Assembly (NCBI GenBank): GCA_019321725.1
Contig: CM033107.1
Span: 19,149,445 to 19,213,444, forward strand
Reading direction: 5' to 3'
DNA length: 64,000 bases
Source: Paulownia fortunei
Lineage: Eukaryota; Streptophyta; Magnoliopsida; Lamiales; Paulowniaceae
Shown: positions 48,490 through 61,806 of the stretch, in pieces
Layout of the letters: each line of letters begins with the position of its first letter
Position numbering within the stretch: position 1 is the stretch's first letter
Position numbers and translations under genes: made by a program
The notes under the pieces: model-generated
What the model saw: the letters and a program-made list of their open reading frames with translations, nothing else
Told to the model about the DNA's origin: nothing
The model's database searches: none

Positions 48490-51400
48490 ATTCCCATAGC
48501 ACAAACATCAATTTGAATCTTTATGGTTTTCTGTTTCACAGCTTTATCATTTATGAGGCACAATTTTCTTTTGCAGCAACATCAAATACAGGTGAATTAT
48601 GAACCAGTGCAGAGTACTGAATTCTTCCAAAAAAGAGGTAGAAATGGTCAGTAGCAATAGAAAGCTGGCCTGGCAATTCGGCCAATGAATGAAACATATC
48701 AAATACTGCACAACTTCATTTCCATATATACCAAAAAACAGCAGATATTAAGAATCATGTTAAATTACTTTTCAAGCCCTGTAATATTGCCCTGAATTAT
48801 ATCCCAACTATGGTGAAAATTTAATTGCATCAACTGAGAAAAAAAGTACGTGGGATTAGTTTCTGGTGGCAAAAGAGTGTACTAGCCCAGTAAAAAAATA
48901 AAATTAAATAAATTAAATTAAATTAAATTAAAAATTGAAGGAGGACTTAAGTATGACTGTTAAGACTGCAGTCTCCTTTATTTTTGTGCAGTATATTTAT
49001 CGCCAATAAGTACTACATACCACTGCTACACCGCTATCAATTTATCCCCCTAGTTTTGAAAAGAAAAGAAAAAAAATTCTAACGCATTTTGATATAGTCA
49101 GTGTTATAATCTCTTTTTATGGAAAAATTGGTGGAATATATCAATTTTTATCTCCGTCTAGCATCAGTGAATTATTGTTTGCACACATGTCAGACCATGC
49201 ATCAAAATCATTTTTATTTGAGTTCCTACATTTTTTTTTTCAAAAAAATAAAATCAAGAAATTAGGTGAAAAGGATTTTCAAATTTGGTTTTTATATACT
49301 TTGTCACATTACCATTAATTATTTATTTGAATATATCATGGTTCTCAAATTAATTCAAGAGGACTAACTACAGTGTCTGATGGTGTTCCTCTTTATAAAC
49401 TCCAGCACTCAACCAGGTGAAGTTTTTTCACTTTTTTTTTTTAAGAGAAAACAATAATTAAATATTAACCGCGTCGTTAGTACTAATTTCTTACACGAAG
49501 TGGTAGCTTGTAATCGTGACAACATTATTAACTAGGTCCGCAAATTTTTGTTACAAAATAATGCGGCAAATTATCATATAAGACGGATTAATCCAACTCT
49601 TAATGAGCCGTATTTTTTAGTCAGAAGATCTGCTATATATTACTGAGCTTCTAAAGTCAAACTGAGTTTGATCAAAGTGTTGTGCTATACATAGACTACT
49701 TAAAGAAACCTCCATGCATCATGATTTAGGACTCATTAATCACTGATTAATTGGCCTTTAGTTATATGTGCAGTGCTGAATTTAACTAATAATTAAGGCA
49801 ACTGCTGGACTTAATTTTTGTTTTATATTCTCTAGTTTTTTAATAGACAAAAAGAGCCTATTTGTGTCAGTGATAAGGCCAATTAAATAAATAAATAAAT
49901 AAAAACAAATGTAAAAAGTTGAAGGTTGGAACTTTATAATTATATGTATTATTGGGCCCCCAAAAGGTGGGATTGGGGTTGTAAGTGACAGTAGATCTAA
50001 TTAAGAGAATATAGGTTTGAGTCATTCTACTGCCCTTTTGCAATGTAGCATATTTTATATTCTAAAACTTCATTTCCAGAAGGTATCTTTAGTCTATTAA
50101 GTAGGACGAGAATACTTTTTTAGAAATGTAATATGTATATTAAATGATCATATCATTTAAAATTAAACTTTTAAATAGTATGATTTTTAATATGATATTG
50201 GTACCAAGTTAAACGAAGATTACGAGATCAAATCTCACTTTCACCAATTTTTTGAAAAAGAGTTTCGCATGTTAGGCTTTATGAAAAAAAAAAAAAAACT
50301 AAAAATATTACATGTATATGAGTTGAGATTTACATACATTAATAATAATTTTTTCTTCTTTCTAACAATTTAAACTTGAATTTAATCATTATCAACCCAT
50401 TTTCTTACCTAAAAACTAAGTTATGTATGATTGTTAGCAACAAGAATCAACTTTAGATAGATATGCTTAATTTTGTGAAATCACAATACCCACCTACTCT
50501 TCCAACACAATTTAAATTGCTTTGTTTCTTTTTTGGTTCTCTTTAAGTTTTAATGAGACATATTTTATGGATGTCTAACACAAATATATATATATATATA
50601 TATATTGAAAAGTGTGTACTTGGTACATTAATATTATTCATACCTTTAGTACTAGTCTAGATTTATGAAATTTCAAGAATTCAACTTGTACTTTAAAGTA
50701 CAAATATGAAAAAAAAATTGACCTTATATCTAATAAGAAACCGTCTTTTTGTGTCAATCATGCATCATATTTGATTGAACATGAAGTTTTACGTCATATT
50801 GAAAAGTAAAAGTAAAAATAAGTATTTTACAATATTATTCTTGAAATAATTATGGAAAATAAATATGTCACATCATTATTAAAAATAAAAAATTATTTCT
50901 TAAAAAACATATATATTTTAAAAAATAAAATTTTATTCTAAAGCATCTCAAAAAATATATATATCTAGGACAGATAAAAAATATGGCTAAATACATCCAT
51001 TTGCATCCCGAATTCATCCCCTACCCTTGCGGCATGATAAGACCCAAAGGTGTTGTAGATACCAAAACGCGACAAATTGGATGGAAAATTTTGATAAAAT
51101 GGGTGGCCGTACATGAAAACGAGTTGCACCGGATTTGGGTCCCTTAAATATACGGATGTTGGGATGGCATTAGCTGGACCTTTTGATGAATTCAATTCCA
51201 CAGTTTTCTAAGGTACAACCCTACCAATCACAGATCTCTGTGATTGAAATGGTACTACCCTCAAGTATAAATGCACCTTCCTTCCTCCTATTATAATCAA
51301 TACGTTGGGGTACATGTGAGGAACCCACAAATTAGAGAAGATATTTAAGGAGGGAAATCAATATCCTCCAAAGATTGATGGAGGGCAATTTTGTAATTGT

Positions 51401-51566
51401 TGAGATACTTCTTTTCTTTGAGGGTAAAATTGGCATTTAACATAGGCATTATTTAGGTGGGTTGAGACCATTAACACTAAATTGTATAAATCGTCTCGAC
51501 TTATGTTTCACTTTGATCAAAATTTGAATTTAAACGGTAAATGTGTTCTACAATCTTTCATTTTTT
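48490..51566. other. AT-rich intergenic region
   Basis: No gene recognised. It holds short microsatellites: AAATT repeats near 48900-48935, AAAT repeats near 49885-49903, and TA repeats near 50585-50604. One short minus-strand ORF of unclear nature is listed separately. Confidence 0.5.
50965..51201 (-). other. 78-codon ORF, hypothetical or gene fragment
   Basis: An open minus-strand frame in slightly more GC-rich sequence than its neighbours (MELNSSKGPANAIPTSVYLRD at the start). I do not recognise it. Sequence upstream (51202-51300) stays translatable with one stop. It may be a relic of an exon or a transposon protein, or chance. Confidence 0.2.
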
Positions 51567-51666
51567 CACTTCTATACACCAACAAAACAAGATAATTTTA
51601 TCACTTCTATACACCAACAAAACAAGATAATTTTATCACTTCTATACACCAACAAAACAAGATAAG
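51567..51666. repeat. 35-bp tandem repeat, about 2.9 copies
   Basis: The unit CACTTCTATACACCAACAAA plus ACAAGATAATTTTAT starts at 51567, 51602 and 51637, with identical copies, suggesting recent duplication. No spacer sequence, so not CRISPR-like. Confidence 0.95.
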
Positions 51667-53660
51667 TAATATATATGTAATCATGTAATTATATTGCTAT
51701 CTATGTGAATGGGATCAATGGCTGATCAAAAAGGCCCATGGCATAGATTAACAACCTCCATTGTACTTGGGAGGGGTGCCACCTAAAATCGACTTAATTG
51801 GCTAAATCGGACATTCATATATAATTACATTGTTAGAATATATTCTTTAGAAAATATGTTATGAAAATAAAACGCAAAAAATAATGCTCTCTACTGACTG
51901 ATTATATGGTACCATATATTGCCTCTTCGTGCAAATTGTCCTTTTAAAAACATTTTCATTTATGTTTCAAGTGAAAGTAAATCAAATTCAAGATCCAAAA
52001 CAAAGGAAAATAAACAAAGAGTATTAAACAATCCTATTTCCCTCTTTATAACATAAGAGCAGGAAGAAAATAAAGACTTTAATTAGTGGATGGATCATCA
52101 TCAAATTCCTAAACCCCTTAATGGGAACCCATCCAGTTTTGGTAAAAGATCTGTTATATTTGTCCCTCCTATTTATTGAGCTCATTAAGATCTAGCATGA
52201 ATAGTGTCAGTAATTTTTCTTTTATTTACTCTTCTCCATATGGCAAAGGGGGATTGAAAGATTATTAAATTCCACAGAGAGAATATGCAGCTTCTAGGAA
52301 AGCAAATAATGGGGGGGGGGGGGGGGGTCATAATTTCACATAACATTATTTAAAATAAAAATAATATCAATTAAAGCCCCATGTTTTATAGTTCACTGAA
52401 ACATGCATGATAACACAGTTAAAGCCCTTCTTTCAATGTCCTGTACCTACATGATTCTTCTCATTTTTACAAATGGTACAATTTAATGAATTAATTTGGT
52501 AGCAAATTCATTGGTTCCCCTGATGTAGTAATTAATGTTAGCATTGTAGTTCTCAACAGGGTCGGATAAAGGAAAATGTTGTATGTCGTGTTTAACCGTT
52601 CACCTTTTTTTTTTATATCACCTTGGTTTGAAAATTATTGATTCCTTATATATATTAACTGAATTAATTGTAATGATTCCTTACCAAAATCGAATTAGAC
52701 AGAAAAAACGATCAATCACTCTTTAATAAAATGACATTTCATAATATTTTGAGCAAAATAGTATTATAGGAATAAAATAAAGCATAACCAGTGACATATA
52801 AGATTACGTACATTGTTCATTTTCTCTTTTTCAATCTTAGAAAAGAATCAAGAATTTTTTTGATATGATAGACGTCCAATATACCTTGCACCATAAAATC
52901 AAAATATTATGATATGCAGTTATGAAATTACCCTTTAAAAAAAATATTTTTAATATTTATCTTTCTCACACATTTATATATACATATATATATATATACA
53001 CATCTGCTTTTTAGAATTAAGGCTAAGCCGTACTAAGTACTGATAGGACGCGGAGCCTAATGCATCAAAATTCCTACGGTATGTGGTACCAATCAAGAAG
53101 TCGGCTGAGTGACCACAGCTCATGAATCATAGGTTGTTAACTAAACAGTTAATTCTTATAAAAAGAAAAAACTAAACAGTTAATACTCTTTTTTTGCTCT
53201 AGGCCTGTAAACCTCTTTTAATTAATTTTTTTTAAGTGACTGGATTCTATAATCAAATAAAAAAGAATGGAGTGATTCCCTTTTTCACAATCTTAATGCC
53301 TATAAATGCTGTCGGGTTGGATAAGCCAATAACTCGAAATTCATAAATCTTTGGGCTTTTGATTATCGAGGAATAGATTATGAAAAATACAAATTACTTT
53401 GTCTCATTTACCCTAAATTCTCTTGCTTGTACTTTAAGCCTCTTCTATAAGAATACTATACCAGTATATTGGTATTCTTGTAAAGTTGTACTCATTCATA
53501 CGTTCAATATATACTTCTTTTTCCTCTGTCAATGTGCTAAGTCATTGATAAGTGGTGGGTTAAAAGCCTCGGTCGGTAGTGACGGGCCTCCTCTCTTTTG
53601 TCTCTCTCTTGTTATATTCAACCCCCCAAAAAATCACATTAAAAATAAAAAAATATATAT
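51667..53660. other. Intergenic region upstream of the ERF gene
   Basis: No gene recognised. A G17 homopolymer lies at 52311-52327. A TATATA run lies at 52977-52997. The last few hundred bases are probably distal promoter of the ERF gene. The ORF at 53380-53928 crosses the promoter and leader and is not considered a gene. Confidence 0.5.
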
Positions 53661-53712
53661 TGAGGGGTGGGGTGTCCGGGTGGGGTGTGAGGTGAGGTGG
53701 GGTGGGGTGGGA
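53661..53712 (+). promoter_or_regulatory. G-rich tract upstream of the ERF gene
   Basis: At least six runs of three or four G within 52 bases (GAGGGGTGGGGTGTCCGGGT onward), about 90-140 bp before the TATA-like box. The pattern meets the usual consensus for an intramolecular G-quadruplex. Role unknown. Confidence 0.55.
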
Positions 53713-53802
53713 GAAAAGCTTGCTGCCGCATCCATCACTTCCTTTTCTTCTTCACACACTGGATGTACGCATACACACACACGCACAAGCACAAAAAACA
53801 CG

Positions 53803-53987
53803 CATATAAATACCAGTGAAACCTTTCACCACCCCTTCATTTCCACAATAACCTCTCGCCATTTCCACTTCTCACTCCCACTCTTCCTCTACCTCACCAT
53901 CTATATATCTATATATATATATATATAGATATATATCCTAAGCATCGATCATTTGGAAAGGGCTTCTTGTTCTTCAGGCGAACATCA
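53803..53987 (+). promoter_or_regulatory. TATA box and 5' leader of the ERF gene
   Basis: CATATAAATACC at 53803-53814 is the best TATA box, implying a start near 53835 and a leader of about 150 bases. The leader is CT-rich, without ATG, and carries a palindrome of TA repeats flanked by ATATCT/AGATAT (about 53899-53937) that could form a hairpin 50 bases before the start codon. Confidence 0.55.
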
Positions 53988-54842
53988 ATGGCTGAGCCGC
54001 CTTACTCGGAAACCGAGTCTAGCGGCCCCTCGTTCTCTTCTTTGTCATCGCCATCATCCGGGCCTGACCGAACCCATCACCCGGTAGGATCATACCCGAA
54101 AAACCAGCCCAAGAGAAGTAGAGAAACTGGTTCCGGGTCGGACGGTGGAAAAGTGGATGACAAGAAGAGGAACAGGAACAGCGCCGACACCACCACCAAC
54201 AATAATAATAATAATAGTAGTAGTAATAGCAAGCATCCTGTGTACAGAGGAGTGAGAATGCGGGCCTGGGGAAAATGGGTTTCCGAAATCCGGGAGCCCA
54301 GAAAGAAGTCTCGGATCTGGCTCGGGACTTTCGCAACCCCGGAAATGGCGGCCCGAGCCCACGACGTGGCTGCCCTCGCCATCAAGGGCAGCTCCGCCAT
54401 TCTTAACTTCCCGGAAATATCCCACCTCCTGCCCCGCCCGGTCACGTGCTCCCCACGTGACGTCCAGGCTGCCGCCACCAAGGCAGCCCACATGGACCAC
54501 CTCGACAACCGCCGTGAGTCGCCGTCGCTGACGTCATCTTCGTCGTCTTCATCTCTAGTCTCGAGCATTACGTCACCATCTTCGGATGATGTCTCGAGGG
54601 AGCCGGAGGAGTTGAGCGAGATAGTGGAGCTGCCGAGTCTAGGAACGAGTTACGACTCGTTCGAGACGAGCGGGGAGGACTTCCTGTTCGCGCAGGATTA
54701 TTCATGGGACTACTACAATCACCCCTCGTTGTACAGTTTAGAAGATTGTGGCTTTTTCTTCCAAGAAAACGTAGTGCTTGAGGACATGATGTCTGCCAAT
54801 TTTGAAGGTCTATTATGGAAACATCATGCTGAGAAAAGTTGA
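53988..54842 (+). CDS. AP2/ERF transcription factor, DREB A-4 (TINY-like)
   Basis: Intronless, 284 residues; ATG 53988 (AATGGC) chosen as the first in-frame ATG. It would act in the nucleus, binding DRE/CRT (and possibly ERE) elements. Basic PKRSR (41-45) and KKRNR (59-63) are likely nuclear signals. Poly-Asn/Ser runs at 71-81. The AP2 domain spans about 85-143: [19 protein letters not shown], then SRIWLGTF and [20 protein letters not shown]. Val98 and Glu103 are at domain positions 14 and 19, the DREB signature. A Ser-rich stretch (about 183-205) precedes [11 protein letters not shown], a motif common in A-4/TINY-type proteins. The acidic C-terminus ends in a LLW motif and is probably an activation domain. 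The coding region is much more GC-rich than its surroundings. No defect seen. The exact orthologue cannot be named. Confidence 0.95.
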   Translation: MAEPPYSETESSGPSFSSLSSPSSGPDRTHHPVGSYPKNQPKRSRETGSGSDGGKVDDKKRNRNSADTTTNNNNNNSSSNSKHPVYRGVRMRAWGKWVSEIREPRKKSRIWLGTFATPEMAARAHDVAALAIKGSSAILNFPEISHLLPRPVTCSPRDVQAAATKAAHMDHLDNRRESPSLTSSSSSSSLVSSITSPSSDDVSREPEELSEIVELPSLGTSYDSFETSGEDFLFAQDYSWDYYNHPSLYSLEDCGFFFQENVVLEDMMSANFEGLLWKHHAEKS

Positions 54843-56724
54843 CCTTATTAATGGTGTGTTTACTTAATATATATACATATATATATTTTTTTTTTCTTAA
54901 TCCTGTTTTTGGGATGAGTTTTGACCAAATTTTACATCTTTTTCCTTGTGTTTGTGCTTTTGATTTTATTTTTTATTTTTAAATTCAATATAAGAAGATG
55001 GCTTTAGATTTTACTTTCTGGTCTCTCTTTTCTTTAATTTTCCAGTGGGAAACAAAAGTAGTAGAAATATTCTTGCCTTGCATATCAAGTTCTTAGCAAT
55101 ATTGGCATTTCTGATTTTGTTTTTCTGTTATGGTTTTTTATGATATATGGTGATCATTAACACACTATGCTTTTGCACTTTGCTTTCTAGTTCTAATTTG
55201 TATCTCATTTTGCGTTTCACGTGTCTACATAAATTTTGAACCTGTAAGATATAGTCATAAATACTTGATGCTTTCTTTTTTTTTTTTTTTTTTTTTTTTC
55301 TGGTAGAAACTTTTTTTTCTTTTTTCCTCTTGCATTAACATTTTCCTTTTGGGGTGGTTGTGAGATTTGTAGTGTAGTTATTACTGGTTAGTGAGATAGC
55401 TTGGATTCTATTATTTCTAAAGCCCATTTCTCTACTTGGTTATCTTGTGTTCTTTTAAATTAATTTATATGGCCACATCCAATAAAAACACACCCTAACC
55501 CCCCCCCCACCCCCCCACCCCCAATATCACAGAAATATATTTCCATAGACAAAATACTGAAGCCCAATAGCGACGTGTGGTGCAATAATTTGGTGTGAAT
55601 AGTAAAGAGACATTGGGCAGTTTGACTCTGCTGCAAACTCTGATGATTAACACTTCTTTTGGAAGTGAAACTGTTTTCACCAATCCATTCTCATGTTAAA
55701 AAGGAAAAAAAGAAAAAGAAATAAGAACAGGATAAAAACAAAGCCCGATTACGGTTCACCAGATTTAACTCTTACTGAATCACTGAAATTATTCTGTGTG
55801 AAACTCGTGTTTTCACTTTTCTTAATATTTTATGATGATAGGTATGTGTATATATATATATTCATACAATATTAGGACTTTTGGGGGGTGGGGCTGGATT
55901 TGATATTGACACCTCGTAGAATTGGTTTACGAGGCATATGCATATAAACAACAGCTTATGTCCAGCTAAGAGAGGGAGATTCATGCCATGAAGTTACATG
56001 CTGACAGCCGCTCTTTGGCATGTGACCTAGCCTTTTCTCTTTTTTCTTTTTCTTTTTCTTTTTTTTTTCCGATGCAAAATTATTACTTCTTTCATAAAAA
56101 GTAAAATTAAAAACTCATAAAGCTTGTTTACTTCGTGCGAATTAAGTTAAATGTATTAAAATATCTAATTTAATAAAACGTTTATTTTTTATAATGATGG
56201 TCCAAAATACAGACTCAAACCCACACACTACTCTTCCTCCTAAAATATATTAAATGTGATTAGATCCTAATAATAGAGAAATAAATAACATATTATATTA
56301 AGAAGAATAAATTAATTAAAAATACAATAATGCACACAATAATTCATCAAAATAGATCGAAATATTAATTAATATATAATCTAAAAAATTATATTAAATA
56401 CACATGAATTATATTGGACAATTTAATATCAATCCCACACCTCTTCATATTTTTTTATGAATTGTCTCTTATCCTAATCCAAGATATAAACGATCTCTTA
56501 AATGATTATATATCATATTTTTACACTAAATGGTGATAACTAATTAGTGGGCTATATAATTATTTTAATTTAGAAGGTAGTTTTAAAGAATTAAAATTTA
56601 TTTTAATGTTCAAAAAAATAAAACTTATAAATTTAAAATAAAAAAAATATTATATGAGATAAGCTACCTACACAACAATCGCATTTATATCAAGGTCAAA
56701 ATTTAGTTATTATAATGGGACTCT
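54843..56724. other. Region downstream of the ERF gene
   Basis: 3' UTR for perhaps 200-300 bases, then non-coding. Homopolymers: T34 at 55276-55309 and a C-rich run at 55499-55522. A pyrimidine run lies near 56040-56070. ORFs 55495-55875 are chance. Confidence 0.5.
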
Positions 56725-57062
56725 CTAAGGGGAATTTTTCTATTTTGTACTGTTTAAAACTCCGAAAATATATTTATTTTATTTAATTTCATTAAAAATA
56801 TAATTTATTTTTTATTTTAAATTAATTTTTAAATATTTAAATATTTTACGTCTTTTTATATACCTATCAAATTTATTTTCAAACATAATAATAATATTCA
56901 TACATAAAGCAAAAAAATAAATATGTTCTTATTTCTAAATTTATATATTTAATATAGAAATTAATTAATTTAAACATATTTTTATTTTTTAATAAATTAT
57001 TTTCAATCTAAAAATATTAAAAACATAATAATGAATTTAAAAATAAAATCAAACGATCCCTA
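56725..57062. mobile_element. Second, diverged copy of the MITE-like family
   Basis: Aligns block by block with 310-662: CTATTTTGTACTGTTTAAAACTCC at the left, TTTTACGTCTTTTTATATACC centrally, and AAAATAAAATCAAACGATCCC at the right. This copy shows the intact right terminal repeat that the copia insertion interrupts in the first copy. Non-coding. Confidence 0.6.
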
Positions 57063-57886
57063 AATAACAAGAGTAGAATTCGCCCCCACTATATCGGGCG
57101 TGATAGTAACCTAATACTGAGAGCAAACTCTAAATAACAGTAGAATTAGCCCAACCATCTTTGTCCTGATAGTAATCTAACGTTGAGTGGAAGGGTTGGG
57201 GCATTAAACTACTGTACTGTATCATTAACTACACTGGTTGTTGCTTAGTCTTTTCCAAGAGTGAGACTCTTCATACTAGAAATTTCCAGAGCAAGCCATC
57301 TAAAAATTAGATTGTTTTTGAGGAAAATTACTCAAAAAAACAGATTTTTTTTTATTTTTTTTTTGTTTGAGGAAATTCTAGTGCAGACCCGATTTTACCG
57401 AATTGAACTTAATTATATGATAAATTAAACTTGAATTCTTCATTATTTTTTGGACTAAAATTCTTCATTATTTTGCTTTTTATTTTTTAATTTTTTATTT
57501 GGCATTTGTTTTGTGCAATCTCCATGGTCGGAATGCACATTTCCTTTTGACAAGTTCATTTCTAGTAGAACCATCAAGTTATACTATTTAACTTACTAAT
57601 GCGTCAAAGACTAATAAAATATGATCTATAATTTTATATTAAAATAAAGAAATTACAACTAATTAATTTTTTATATTTTTTAATGGGATTTAAATTCTAA
57701 ACCTTTTGATTATAGAATTATAAGGTCTCAATTTTAACCACCTGACCAAATTAGTTTTTGAGAAGTTTCTAATGCTGAAAAAACAGAATTCTATGTATTA
57801 CTGTGTATCAAAACACTGATATCCAAAAGATGGTTTTGATCAAGACTTCATTTCCTGGTCTTTGACACTGTATTGTGAAAGTGAGA

Positions 57887-57953
<67 letters not shown>

Positions 57954-60035
57954 AAGTGAGAATATACTTACCATTAGTATTTTTTTTAAGGGAAAAAGGT
58001 AATACACATATATAAATATATATCAATCGTTACATGAATTTTAAATTTATTGAATATAAATATTTACATTGTTGATAATATCAAATATCAAATGCTAAAA
58101 GAAGAAATTATTATATAAGTAGATCATCTAAATTAATTATTTTTTTAAGTGTAATAATAAATAATTTAGTTAATTTCTCTCAATTTAATTTAATAATACC
58201 AAATAATATGACAAATATTAATATTTAAAATCTCAGTTATATTGGAATTGTAAAAAAACTAATATGATAAGTTAGTTTTTAAATACTAATTAATAGTTTG
58301 ATTTTATACTGTCATTTTGTTTCTTACGGCACAAAAATTAATTCTAGATTGTCGTATTTATTGAACAAAACACCAAAGTCGCTAATTGAGTTCTAATTGA
58401 AATTCACATAATTAGTCAGATTAAATATATATATCTCTTCAACACGAGATACGTCATGAAAACAAATTGGAAGACTCACCAAACTACGAAAGCCAGGATC
58501 AGGTAATTAAACAAAAATAATAGTAAGCTAGAGGTTTGCGTTTGGACATAATTCATTTTCAGAAAATCGGTTTGTATAAACATTGTGGTTGACCAGAAAG
58601 AGACAAACATTGCCACTTAATGCTGATTATGCACTCCAAACATTATTCACTCCTTAAACATAATTCATTCAAAACATTATTAGAATAAGAGTTGTCGAAT
58701 GCATTTGCAAATTGCATGTAACTTAATACTAAATTTCATCCTATTTCACTTCTTAAGTTTTATTTTTTATTTTTTTATAATGAATATATTCAAGCATCAT
58801 ACACACACGGACAAGCACATTACTATTAAGATGGGAAGTGTAGGGATGTGACTCAATACTTCTCATAAAAAAATCAAGATTCGAACCTATTATTATTGTG
58901 ATGGGGTTGTGGTTATGTAGCAGTTCAATTCAAAAATTTCACAAGAACTCTTTATGATCACGTTCAAAAAATGTTGTTACACTGATCATCTGTAATACTG
59001 GTCATTCACTGTCTATTATTTCATTCTAATATATATATATATATATAATAAAAAAAGCATAACACACACCACACACATATTTATGTAGTATGTATGAATA
59101 TAAAAACTTACAAATATCGTTGTCACGTCTACTAACACGTGCATTTAAGCAAGGTTGTACGATCCATAGATTAGGAAAAATAATTCAATAATAATAGTTT
59201 CAACAAAACTAACATGGAATGTGGTAATTGAATATTATTAGAGCATCTGCAGTGTAATTAACTTATAATCATTATGATTGTGTTTCTTATTGTTACTCCT
59301 GTATAGAAATGAGATGCGATTCTGTCTAGATTTGGTAGTTGCTATGTACAAAGCTACTTAATTTCAAGTTTGTTTGAAATTTTAGCTGTCGTTAGTCTCG
59401 CAACCTTTTTAATAGATACCAACGGTCAAACTTTTGTTTTCTTGTTTCCCAAAAGTGAAAAAGAAGAAGAAGAATTGTGCGATCTTAATTTCAACTTAAA
59501 ACTCCAAATATTGATATTTGATTTTAAATGGCCGTTTATCTATTCACAAATAAATGTTTCCTTTCTTCTTTTGTATTTTTGGATTTCTCCCTATGTAGTG
59601 TTTATTTATCTTTAAGTGATAATTGATGGACATAAATTAAATTAGCCTGAAAATATTAAACTATAGCCCAACAAGACATATAGGTCTATGAGACTCCAAA
59701 TACGGAAAAGGTCTATGAGGCTCAAGTCCTACTATAAATACTTATAAATATCCCCCTTCATCCCATTTTGTAATTTACTGCTTTTCGTTCAATTCTTGTT
59801 TTCTCTGGATATTTAACTTTCTATTATCTTAGTTTATATCGAGGTACATGCCACATCAATAATGTGTACCTAATCGTGATGTTGTGGATGAACTAAATTT
59901 TAACAATTATTTTTAGGATAAAATTATAAAATGTATTAAAATTTTCTCAGTTTTATTTTTAGAATAGCTCGATCCATTACCTTAATAATAAGTATTTTTT
60001 AAAGAGAGCCCAAACCGTGCACAAACATACATAAG
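57063..60035. other. AT-rich intergenic region
   Basis: No gene recognised. It contains the AC/AT microsatellite at 57889-57953 and TA runs near 59031-59047. ORFs at 57808-58026 and 59370-59615 are microsatellite or chance translations. Confidence 0.5.
57889..57953. repeat. (AC)n(AT)n microsatellite
   Basis: About 21 AC followed by about 12 AT units, bounded on both sides by AAAGTGAGAATA (57878, 57953). Confidence 0.95.
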
Positions 60036-61246
60036 TGATGTGGAAAAGTCCCGTGTCTTTAAGAGTCAATTCCTCGCACCTGTCAACTACTGAGTAAATT
60101 TTTGCATGTGGCACGAATAAGTCGTTAGGTGCATTAAGAAGTACCGGCGAAAATTATCCGATGTTCAAATTAGAACTGCAACGAAAATATAGGCAAAACA
60201 CAAAAAGTTGTAAATGCTAAATGCATACTACGTACCTCAAAATGCATAAAGATAAGGTGTCTATAGTTATTTCAGTGAGAGTTATATTTGGTATAGTATG
60301 ATGCATAAACCATTAGCACCTTCTATACCCCAGGCTCGGGTCGCTCTCATTAGGACTCTTGAACATAGTTTTTGGGCCTACGCTATAAATTGGCCCATCA
60401 TATAGCCTCACTCTTGGGTAAGTTTCAGCATAGAAAAGCAAGTTGGGAGTAAGTCATTAGAGAATTTGAGCTTAATTGTGATTTCGATTGATATAAAGGC
60501 TGCTTGGGGAGGTCCACAAACATCATTGAAGTGGAAAGTGTGTTTTTTAATAGTCGTGGTGTCCTAGGGCTATTAAACTGCTGTCTTAGCCTAGGGTCAA
60601 GTCTTCGCAGGTCGAGCCATAGGCTAGACCTACGTCGTGCCTCATGCAGGTCAAGCCGTGGGCTCGACTTACGAAGGGGGCATAATGGGGCCTATAACAC
60701 TTGGCGACGACTGTCCGGCTGATATTTTTTATTGTGGAGATGATGAATCATGTCAATGGGAAAAATTTTTATGGCTACTAATCTATTCCATTATCTATAT
60801 GCCTTCCCTTATGAGGGGTGTTGTGAACTGTTGCGTTCCGCGCTATAGATCTTGTCATCATTTTCAGTGACGAGGTAGATGTTTCCATAGACAATACCAA
60901 AATGATGTAGAAAAATATCATGTCTTCGAGAGTCAATGACTCGTGAGCTATCAACTGTTGAGTGAGCTCCTACCTACGACACAAACAATTAGTTACACCA
61001 GAAAACCCTATTGAAAATGCTTCGATGTCTAAGTCAGAATTAGAGTGGAGAATAGAGACAAAGAATAGAAAGCTATAAAAGACAAATATAAATGGCGTAC
61101 CTCAAAATAGATAAAGAAAATGTATTTATAATTGTTTCAGTTAAGGTTATATTCTTATGTAGTATAGTGCATAGACCAATAGCCTCTTCTAAATTTGCGG
61201 GCTTGGACGACTCTCATTGAACCTCTGATATAGTTCTTGAGCCTAC

Positions 61247-61806
61247 TGTCATGGACTTGTTCTCTTAATAATGAACTGTACGGCTTTAGTTGCTTTCCGC
61301 CTTGTTCTCTTAATAACGAACCATGCTGCTTTAACTGCTTTCCGCCCCTTGTGCTTAGCTAAGTCAGTCTCTCTCAAGTATGGCTTAGCTAAGTCAACCT
61401 CTTTCAAGTGTGGCTTAGCTAAGTCAGTGTCTCTTTCCGCCTCAAATCTGGCTTACCTAAGTCAACCTCTCTCAAGTGTGGCTTAGCCAAGTCAGTGTCT
61501 CTCAAGTGTTTGTGTGTGAAGAAAGTGTTGGAAGTGATTAGAGAAGATAACTTCTACTCACATTTTGATTCTCCACTTCATTGGTTACAAATGAGCACAT
61601 ATCCTCTATTTTTATTTTTCACCTCTTCAAGTGAACGGTGGAGATAAAAATATTCAATGGTTAGGAGAGGTTTTCTATAGCCTCCAAGAATATTCCTAAC
61701 ATATTCCTTTAAATGTTTTTCTTAGAAATTTCCTTACTTCTATATATCTCTAGGAAAAATGTAATTCGATAAATGGTGTCGGGGCTTAGAATCTAGGTCC
61801 GTTACA
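61247..61806. mobile_element. Solo LTR-like insertion in the TRIM right LTR
   Basis: 560 bp starting TGTCATGGAC and ending CCGTTACA, flanked by CTAC on both sides (61243-61246, 61807-61810), and exactly absent from the other TRIM LTR. TG...CA ends with a short target repeat and no internal genes suggest a solo LTR. It contains a 30-bp minisatellite. Confidence 0.65.
61265..61510. repeat. Minisatellite in the solo LTR: 30-bp GCTTAGCTAAGTCA units
   Basis: First, two roughly 50-bp units with TTCTCTTAATAA and GCTTTCCGCC (61259-61350). Then five units of about 30 bp headed by GCTTAGCTAAGTCA and ending CTCTCAAGTGTG (about 61357-61510), one separated by a CTTTCCGCC remnant. The open frame 61271-61486 is a by-product. 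Confidence 0.85.

Noticed and set aside
51567..51666. CRISPR-like direct repeats
   Set aside because: Head-to-tail identical units without spacers in a plant genome; a minisatellite.
53380..53928. 182-codon plus-strand ORF upstream of the ERF gene
   Set aside because: It runs through the G-rich tract, the TATA box and the CT-rich leader; the translation is low complexity with no domain.
54019..54568. Antisense ORFs of 105-163 codons over the ERF gene
   Set aside because: Shadows of a GC-rich coding region; the sense frame encodes a complete AP2 protein.
57808..58026. 72-codon ORF
   Set aside because: Mostly a translation of the AC/AT microsatellite.
60504..60870. Overlapping 72- and 77-codon ORFs
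   Set aside because: Inside the non-coding interior of the TRIM-like element, spanning short internal repeats; no recognisable domain.
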